Of a DNA stretch of 64,000 nucleotides, positions 58,605 through 64,000 are shown in pieces. The DNA is taken from assembly GCF_001422445.1 (NCBI RefSeq), contig NZ_LMNA01000025.1:249061-313060 (forward strand), given 5' to 3'. The position numbers were made by a program, and so were the translations under genes. The number at the start of each line of letters is the position of its first letter. Position 1 is the stretch's first letter. This DNA comes from Pseudorhodoferax sp. Leaf274. Lineage in GTDB: Bacteria > Pseudomonadota > Gammaproteobacteria > Burkholderiales > Burkholderiaceae_C. The notes under the pieces were generated by a model. That model made no database searches. It saw only the letters and a list, made by a program, of their open reading frames with translations, and had not been told where the DNA came from.

Positions 58605-60146
58605 TCAGTCCCCCGCCACCAGCCGCCGCACCAGCCCGCTGGGTTGCGCGTGCGCCTTGTCCAGCATGGCCGCGTAGTACGGCCACAGGCGCTCGGCCGC
58701 CGCGTGCGTGGCCGCCCATTGCGACTGGATGGCCGGCAGCAGGGCGCGGATCTCCTCGCGGATGGCGCGCGTGTCGATGCGCTGGTGCCGGCCGTCGCGC
58801 ACCACCAGCTCGCCGTTCACGAGCACATGCCGCACCGAACTGCCGTCCTCGCTGTAGACCAGCTGGCGGCGCAGGTCGTTGCAGGGCGTGAAGGCCCACC
58901 GGTCGAGGTCGAGCAGCGCGATGTCGGCCAGCGCCCCGGGGCGCAGCACGCCGAGCTGGCCGGCGCGGCGCAGCGCCCGCGCGCCGCCGGCCGTCATCGC
59001 GCGCAGCACCTCGGCGTGGCGCGGCCACCGTGCCGGGTCGGCGCTGGACAGGTTGTGGACCAGCCCGGCCATCTTGCCGGCCAGCCAGACGTTGGCCGTG
59101 TCGTCCGTGCACAGCTCGTCGGTGCCGATGGCCACGGGCACGCCGGCGTCGTGCAGTGCGCGCCAGGGCATCACGCCGCTGCCCAGGCGCAGGTTGCAGA
59201 CCGGGTTGTGCGCGACGACGGCGCCGCTGTCGGCCAGCAGGCCGATGTCGTCCTCGTCGATCCAGATCGCATGGATGACCTGGCAGCGCTCGTCCAGCAC
59301 GCCGGCCTCGTGCACATGGCGCAGCAGCGAGCGGCCGAAGCGCTCCTGCCCGGTCGCGCGCTGCAGCTTGGTTTCCAACACGTGCAGGTTGTAGGGCAGG
59401 TCGTGGCGCCGGCTGAGTTCGCCCAGCGCCTGCAGGTAAGGCAGGGTCACGCGCTGCGGCGCCGAGCACGACACGGCCGCCGCGAGCCGCCCGTGCTCGG
59501 CCCCGTGCCAGCGGCTGAGCAGGCGGTCGTACAGCGCCAGCAGTTCCTCCTGCGTCTGCAGCGGCGCCTGCCGCATCTCGGCGCGCATGCCGTCGGGCAG
59601 CAGCTCGCGCAGGTAGGGGAACTTGTCGTACTCCACGACGTTGGGCTGGTCGATCGCCACGGTGGCGCGGATGCCGGCGTCGGCATAGGCCTGCATCACG
59701 GTGTCGATGCTCTCCACGGTCGCCTGCGGCACGTGGTAGGCGTCGTCGTGCACGCTGGTGATGCCGCGCTCGAGCATCTCCAGCGCGCCCATCAGCGTGC
59801 GCAGGTAGGCCATGCGCTGGCCATCCCCGCTGCCGGCCAGCGGCGGCACCTCGTACAGCATGAACAGCTCCAGCGGCAGGCCGTCGAGCTGGCCGCGCAT
59901 GAGGTTGCCCGGCGAGTGGAAGTGCGCGTTGACGAGGCCCGGCATGGCCAGCAGGCCCTGCGCGTCCAGGCGCGGCGTGCCGGGCGGAACCGGCAGCGCC
60001 GGGCCGATGGCCTCGATGCGGCCGCCTGCGACCAGGATGTCGGCCTCGGGCCATTCGCGGTCCTGCGCGTCCAGGCTGAGCACGCGCGCACGCTCGATCA
60101 GCAGCCGGCCGGCGGGCGGGCTGCGCGGGGGGGCGGTAGCGGTCAT
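58605..60146 (-). CDS. Amidohydrolase (TrzN/ATZ/guanine deaminase-like family)
   Basis: A 513-residue metal-dependent hydrolase. LLAMPGLVNAHFHSPGN holds the HxH metal pair; YNLHVLETK and CQVIHAIWIDEDD provide further His ligands, and AIGTDELCTDDTANVW the metal Asp. It fits the cytosine/guanine deaminase and triazine hydrolase branch, so deamination or hydrolysis of a nitrogen heterocycle is likely. It overlaps the ABC ATPase stop by four bases, so the imported compound is probably its substrate. The exact substrate is not assigned. Confidence 0.88.
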   Translation of the reverse strand: MTATAPPRSPPAGRLLIERARVLSLDAQDREWPEADILVAGGRIEAIGPALPVPPGTPRLDAQGLLAMPGLVNAHFHSPGNLMRGQLDGLPLELFMLYEVPPLAGSGDGQRMAYLRTLMGALEMLERGITSVHDDAYHVPQATVESIDTVMQAYADAGIRATVAIDQPNVVEYDKFPYLRELLPDGMRAEMRQAPLQTQEELLALYDRLLSRWHGAEHGRLAAAVSCSAPQRVTLPYLQALGELSRRHDLPYNLHVLETKLQRATGQERFGRSLLRHVHEAGVLDERCQVIHAIWIDEDDIGLLADSGAVVAHNPVCNLRLGSGVMPWRALHDAGVPVAIGTDELCTDDTANVWLAGKMAGLVHNLSSADPARWPRHAEVLRAMTAGGARALRRAGQLGVLRPGALADIALLDLDRWAFTPCNDLRRQLVYSEDGSSVRHVLVNGELVVRDGRHQRIDTRAIREEIRALLPAIQSQWAATHAAAERLWPYYAAMLDKAHAQPSGLVRRLVAGD

Positions 60147-61000
60147 CGGACGGCGGCCTCCTGCTCGGCGAACGCGCGGTCCACCTCGTCGGCCAGCAGC
60201 TCGGCCAGACGGTCGTGCAGCGCATGGAAGGCCGCGTCGCGCGGATTGCGCGGGCGCGGCAGGTCGACCGGCACGATCTCCTTGACGCGGCCCGGCCGGG
60301 CCGTGAACACAAGGATGCGGTCCGCCAGACCGATGGCCTCCTCGATCGAATGCGTGACCAGCAGCATGGAGGTGCCGCCTTCCGCGCTCTCTGCGCCGTC
60401 GGCCCCGGCCGGCCGGGCACCGCTCTGGCGCCACAGGTCCAGCAGGTAGTTCTGCATCTTGGCGCGCGTCTGGATGTCCAGCGCGGCGAACGGCTCGTCC
60501 AGCATCAGCACCTTGGGCGACAGTGCCAGCGCCCGCGCCATGGCCGCGCGCTGGCGCATGCCGCCCGACAGTTCGGACGGGCGCTTGTGCTCGAAGCCGG
60601 CCAGGCCCACGCGCGCGATCAATGCCCGCGCCGTCGCCTCGCGCTCGGCGCGGGCCACGCCCTGCAGCGCCAGGCCGTAGGCCACGTTGCCCAGGATGTC
60701 CAGCCAGGGAAACAGCGCCGCGTCCTGGAAGATCATGCCGCGCTCGGGGCTGGTGCCGGTGATGGGCCGGCCCGCGCTGAGCAGCTGGCCGCGCGTGGCC
60801 TGCTCCAGCCCGGCCAGCAGGTACAGCAAGGTGCTCTTGCCGCAGCCCGAGGGACCCAGCAGCACGACGAACTCGCCGGGCCGCACCTCCAGGTCGATGT
60901 CCTTCAGCGCGACGAAGGGCTTGTCGCCATCGGCGTTCCAGACCTTGGAGACGCCACGGCAGGAGATGGCGGCCGGGGCCGCCTGCGTGGAACCCGTCAT
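60143..61000 (-). CDS. ABC transporter ATPase (nitrate/sulfonate/taurine type)
   Basis: A 285-residue ATPase of the NitT/TauT importer family. Walker A is LLGPSGCGKSTLLY, the Q-loop MIFQDAALFPWL, the signature LSGGMRQRAAMARAL and Walker B VLMLDEPFAALD, with the switch His in LLVTHSIEEAI. A Gly/Ala-rich insert (residues about 190-205) before the H-loop strand is unusual. It drives the adjacent permease and overlaps both neighbours by four bases. Confidence 0.95.
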   Translation of the reverse strand: MTGSTQAAPAAISCRGVSKVWNADGDKPFVALKDIDLEVRPGEFVVLLGPSGCGKSTLLYLLAGLEQATRGQLLSAGRPITGTSPERGMIFQDAALFPWLDILGNVAYGLALQGVARAEREATARALIARVGLAGFEHKRPSELSGGMRQRAAMARALALSPKVLMLDEPFAALDIQTRAKMQNYLLDLWRQSGARPAGADGAESAEGGTSMLLVTHSIEEAIGLADRILVFTARPGRVKEIVPVDLPRPRNPRDAAFHALHDRLAELLADEVDRAFAEQEAAVR

Positions 61001-61902
61001 GCGTCCCTCCCGCCGGACTTCTGCCCATCCAGCCACCACAGCATGCGCCGCTGCACCCAGCCCAGCGCCTGGTCGAACAGGAAGCCCGACAGCCCGATCA
61101 GCGTCATCGTGAAGAACACCAGGCTGGCGTTGAAGGTGTTGCGCGCCATCATGACGATCTGGCCCAGGCCGCTGCCCACGCCCGCCGCCTCGGCGATCAG
61201 CACCACCATCCAGGCCGCGAACAGGTTGATGCGCAGCGTGACGAACAGCCCCGGCAGGATGGCCGGCAGGACCACGCTGGTGTAGAGCTGCCGTTTGCTC
61301 GCGCCCATGATGCGCGCCACGTGCAGGTACGACGCGGGCACCGCGTCGATCTGCGCCAGCGTGGCGATGACCATCACGAAGAAGATGGACACGAAGACCA
61401 TGAAGATGGCCGGCCTGTCGCCGATGCCGAACAGGAACACCGCCACCGGCAGCCAGGCCACGGGCGAGATCGGCGCGAACATGGTCACGGCCGGCAGCGT
61501 GAGCTTGCCGAACGGGCGCCAGTAGCGGATGCCCACGCCCACGGCCAGGCTCAGCGCAAAGCCCAGCGCCAGGCCGACCAGCACGCGCATCGAGGTCCAC
61601 AGCACCACCGAGAGCACCGCCAGCCAGCTGCCGCCGGCGCTTTCCGAGCCGATGGTGTTGGCCATGTCGAAGAAGCGCAGCTGCTCGTGCCAGTTGCCCA
61701 GGAACACGTGCGGCGCCGGCATCAGCAGCGGATCGGCCCAGCCCATCCAGGCCGCCCACTCCCACAGCGCGACGATGCTGCCGATCGAGGCCAGCGTCCA
61801 GCCGGCCGATGCCAGCCAGGCGCCGAACCGGCGCCGCTGCGCAGCGGAGATCGCGGGCGCGGGGGCCATGGCGGCCCCCTGCCCCATCAGTTGCGATGGC
61901 AT
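60997..61902 (-). CDS. ABC transporter permease (NitT/TauT type)
   Basis: A 301-residue inner membrane permease with about six transmembrane helices. The ATPase-contact EAA loop is visible as HVARIMGASKRQLYTSVVLPAILPGLF. The N-terminal helix SIGSIVALWEWAAWMGW and the late AWMVVLIAEAAGVGSGLG are family-typical. The ATG at 61902 is preferred because it lies just after the stop of the binding-protein gene; an upstream in-frame ATG at 61938 would overlap it. Confidence 0.93.
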   Translation of the reverse strand: MPSQLMGQGAAMAPAPAISAAQRRRFGAWLASAGWTLASIGSIVALWEWAAWMGWADPLLMPAPHVFLGNWHEQLRFFDMANTIGSESAGGSWLAVLSVVLWTSMRVLVGLALGFALSLAVGVGIRYWRPFGKLTLPAVTMFAPISPVAWLPVAVFLFGIGDRPAIFMVFVSIFFVMVIATLAQIDAVPASYLHVARIMGASKRQLYTSVVLPAILPGLFVTLRINLFAAWMVVLIAEAAGVGSGLGQIVMMARNTFNASLVFFTMTLIGLSGFLFDQALGWVQRRMLWWLDGQKSGGRDA

Positions 61903-61912
61903 GGCGTGCCGG

Positions 61913-62971
61913 TCAGGCCGACTTGAGCTTGAGGCCATCGAACATCGCGCGGTCGGCAGCGACCACGGCCTCCAGCGGCTTCCAGTCGAAGATCTCGGTG
62001 CCGGGCAGCTTCTTGATGTAGCCCATCTCCTTCATCGACTGCGCGCGCGCCAGGATGAAGTCGCCCTGGTTGCGCTGGTCCGTCATCACGGGCTGGCGCC
62101 GCGCCGCCGCGGTGGCGGCCTCCAGGCTGGTCTTGTAGTACTTGCCCACGGTCTGCTTCAGCGCACCGGGCAGGTCGGCCTCGATCTGCTGCTGCGCCTT
62201 GAACAAGGCCTTGACCACGGCGCGCACCACCTCGGGCTGCTTCTGCAGCAGCGGCGTGCGCACGGCCAGCACGCAATCGGCGTACTGCGGGCCGTACAGG
62301 TCGGTGCCGTCGCTCAGCACGGCCGCGCCCTTGCGCGCGGCCACGGTCTGGCTGGCGTAGGGCTCCACCGCGCAGATCGCGTCCACCGCGCCGCCGATGA
62401 AGGCCTGGGCCATCTCGGGCGAGGTGTTGAAGTAGCGCACCTGCACGTCCTTGAACGACAGGCCGGCCTTCTTGAGCCAGTCGTAGGGCAGCACCTCCAG
62501 CGTGTCGGCCTGGAAGGTGCCCAGCGTCTTGCCGCGCATGTCGGCCGCGCTGCGGATGCCTTCGCGCGCCACGACCAGGCAGCCGTTGACGCCGCCGCCG
62601 GCCACGATCTTGACGGGCGCCCCGGCGTCCACCAGCGACAGGAAGTTCGAGTACGGGATCATCGAAATGTCGACCGCACCCACGCCGAACAGCGTCACGA
62701 TGTCGGTGTTGGTCGGCGTGACCACGAACTCCAGTTCCACGCCCTCGCCCTGCGCCAGCTGGCGCTCCTTGGCGATGAAGATGCCCATGTTGCACAGCCC
62801 GGCGCCATGCGTGGCCTTGATGCGCGTGGCACCGGCGGCCGCCGCCTGGGCGATCGGCAGCACGGCCAGCACGGAGCCGGCCGCCAGCGCGCGCAGCATG
62901 TCGCGGCGCCGCGCGGAAGAAGGAGAAGAAGATTGCAGGGCTGCGTAAGCCCCGCCATGACGTTCGCACAT
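61913..62971 (-). CDS. ABC transporter substrate-binding protein (NMT1/SsuA-like)
   Basis: A 352-residue periplasmic binding protein. A twin-arginine-like RRRDMLRALAAGSVLAVLPIAQA signal is followed by IKATHGAGLCNMGIFIAKERQLAQGEGVELEF, the typical SsuA/THI5-like opening. TPTNTDIVTLFGVGAVDISMIPYSNFL is the ligand-gating region. The family binds sulfonates, nitrate, pyrimidines or aromatic acids; linkage to an amidohydrolase suggests a nitrogen heterocycle. It is the first gene of the transport operon; the IclR gene ends 274 bases upstream on the same strand. Confidence 0.92.
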   Translation of the reverse strand: MCERHGGAYAALQSSSPSSARRRDMLRALAAGSVLAVLPIAQAAAAGATRIKATHGAGLCNMGIFIAKERQLAQGEGVELEFVVTPTNTDIVTLFGVGAVDISMIPYSNFLSLVDAGAPVKIVAGGGVNGCLVVAREGIRSAADMRGKTLGTFQADTLEVLPYDWLKKAGLSFKDVQVRYFNTSPEMAQAFIGGAVDAICAVEPYASQTVAARKGAAVLSDGTDLYGPQYADCVLAVRTPLLQKQPEVVRAVVKALFKAQQQIEADLPGALKQTVGKYYKTSLEAATAAARRQPVMTDQRNQGDFILARAQSMKEMGYIKKLPGTEIFDWKPLEAVVAADRAMFDGLKLKSA

Positions 62972-63245
62972 ACCAGTACCTCGTTTCCGACAGTTGAGGA
63001 CACCTGGTCGGAACTCGGCGGTACGGTCAGGCGGATGGATGCCTGGTGCGCGGGCCGAGATTCCGGACAGGCCCAGAATTCGGCACGCCAACCGTAGAAG
63101 CTCAACGCCTGCGCTGGCTATCCCCAAGCACGTTGCGTGCCCAGTCGGCAGGGGCGCCATCGCCCGGCCATGCGCCAAAGCGGTGCAGCAGCGCCGGCGG
63201 CGCCATGCGCCAGGGGCACGGCGCGCACCGTGGCGGTGCGGCGCG

Positions 63246-64000
63246 CTACAGCAGGCTGCGCAGCTCGCGCGCGGCGTCCAGCATCGCCGGCAGCAGTTCG
63301 CGCTCCATCGCCTCGCGGCCCGTGCGCGCCGGCGAGGCCACCACGTTCAGCGCCGCCACCGTGCGGCCCTGCATGTTGCGCAGCGGCACGGCCAGCGCGT
63401 GCACGCCCAGCTCGTGCTCCTCGATGGCCACGCAGTAGTCCAGCCGGCGCACCTCGTCGATGAGCTGCCGAAAGCGCCGGGGTTCGGTCGCGGTGTGCAT
63501 GGTCAGCCGCTGCAGCGCCCTGCCCTTCATCCAGGCCGCGAAGGCCGTACGCGTCTCGGCGGCCAGCAGCACGCGGCCCGTGGACGTGGCGTGCAGCGGC
63601 AGCCGCGCGCCCAGATGCAGGCCGTAGGCCAGCATGCGCAGCGTGCCGCTGCGCGCCACGATGACGACCTCGTCGCCATCGCGCACCACGGCGGAGAAGG
63701 ATTCGCCGGTCTGCGCGGCGAGCCGATTCAGCGTGGGCTGCAGCGCGCGCGGCAGGCGCGCCGAGGCCAGGTAGCTGCCCGAAAAGCGCAGCACCTTGGG
63801 CGCCAGCCAGAAATGGCTGCCGTCGGTCTCCAGATAGCCCAGGTGGGCCAGCGTGAGCAGGTGGCGCCGCGCCGCGGCCCGCGTGATGCCGGCGCGCTGG
63901 GCCGCCAGCGTGGCGTTCAGGCGCTGGCGCTCGGTGTCGAAGCTCTCCAGCACGGCCATGCCCTTGGCCATGCCTTCGATGAGGTCTGCCTTCGCGATGG
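63246..64000 (-). CDS. IclR-family transcriptional regulator (5' end outside window)
   Basis: About 250 residues are visible and the reading frame is open to the edge; AKADLIEGMAKGMAVLESF shows the usual IclR lead-in, so the true start lies beyond 64000. The N-terminal winged helix contains RAGITRAAARRHLLTLAHLGYL. The effector domain has GARLPLHATSTGRVLLAAE and CVAIEEHELGVHALAVPLRN. It resembles the PcaR/PobR group. It probably controls the ABC transporter/amidohydrolase operon transcribed in the same direction downstream, with that operon's metabolite as effector. Confidence 0.92.
   Translation of the reverse strand, partial: IAKADLIEGMAKGMAVLESFDTERQRLNATLAAQRAGITRAAARRHLLTLAHLGYLETDGSHFWLAPKVLRFSGSYLASARLPRALQPTLNRLAAQTGESFSAVVRDGDEVVIVARSGTLRMLAYGLHLGARLPLHATSTGRVLLAAETRTAFAAWMKGRALQRLTMHTATEPRRFRQLIDEVRRLDYCVAIEEHELGVHALAVPLRNMQGRTVAALNVVASPARTGREAMERELLPAMLDAARELRSLL

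Overview
This is a GC-rich (visibly near 70%), densely packed bacterial chromosome segment. The protein families and operon styles point to a betaproteobacterium of the order Burkholderiales, most likely Comamonadaceae. The pointers are an 87-residue IF-1 paralogue beside an RRM protein, a Bug-type binding protein without its transporter, OtnK/OtnC sugar-acid genes, a Sia-type signalling operon and an aryl-polyene-type pigment cluster. No rRNA or other decisive marker is present, so the genus is not claimed.

Layout. Positions 1-3930 (minus) hold a SiaABCD-like switch: a CBS-PP2C phosphatase, a SiaB-type kinase, SiaC, a diguanylate cyclase and the start of a DUF3369 regulator whose receiver has lost its phosphoacceptor Asp. 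Two perfect palindromes lie just upstream. 4026-9559 is a Fec-type iron uptake unit: FecI sigma factor under a Fur box, FecR, a TonB receptor and a PepSY membrane protein. 9638-12169 has an OmpA-like protein and the tetronate pathway pair OtnC/OtnK. 12231-17020 is a complete family 2A encapsulin (sulfur nanocompartment) operon: rhodanese, serine O-acetyltransferase, XRE regulator, SrpI-like shell and cysteine desulfurase cargo. MetY follows behind a strong terminator. 18719-24657 is mixed housekeeping: VOC protein, Bug protein, a cold-shock-like RRM/IF-1 unit, transglutaminase, BON protein and a lipoprotein.

24718-42986 is an aryl polyene/xanthomonadin-like pigment cluster. It has two convergent arms that overlap by 14 bp at 39251-39264. 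It encodes two ACPs, two complete ketosynthases, a chain-length-factor-like protein, two dehydratases, a ketoreductase, an adenylating ligase, acyl- and glycosyltransferases, a LolA-like carrier, an MMPL exporter, a NodB deacetylase, a methyltransferase and two flavin-dependent halogenase-like proteins. The gene that makes the aryl starter acid is not in the window.

43021-51382 runs through a MipA/OmpV porin-like protein, a methyltransferase and then three co-oriented genes ending at tRNA-Pro(TGG). These encode a 1051-residue coiled-coil protein with hydrophobic segments, a 545-residue partner, and a signal-less GH26 glycosidase of visibly lower GC. The two large proteins share an N-terminal motif and match no family I recognise; they are the best candidate here for an undescribed system. 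51440-58502 has DUF488, HPP/CBS, flavodoxin, LysE, DinG-like helicase, a GNAT remnant and a phospholipase D lipoprotein. 58605-64000 is an IclR-linked ABC importer with an amidohydrolase. No insertion sequence, prophage, CRISPR array or intergenic gap above 300 bp was seen.
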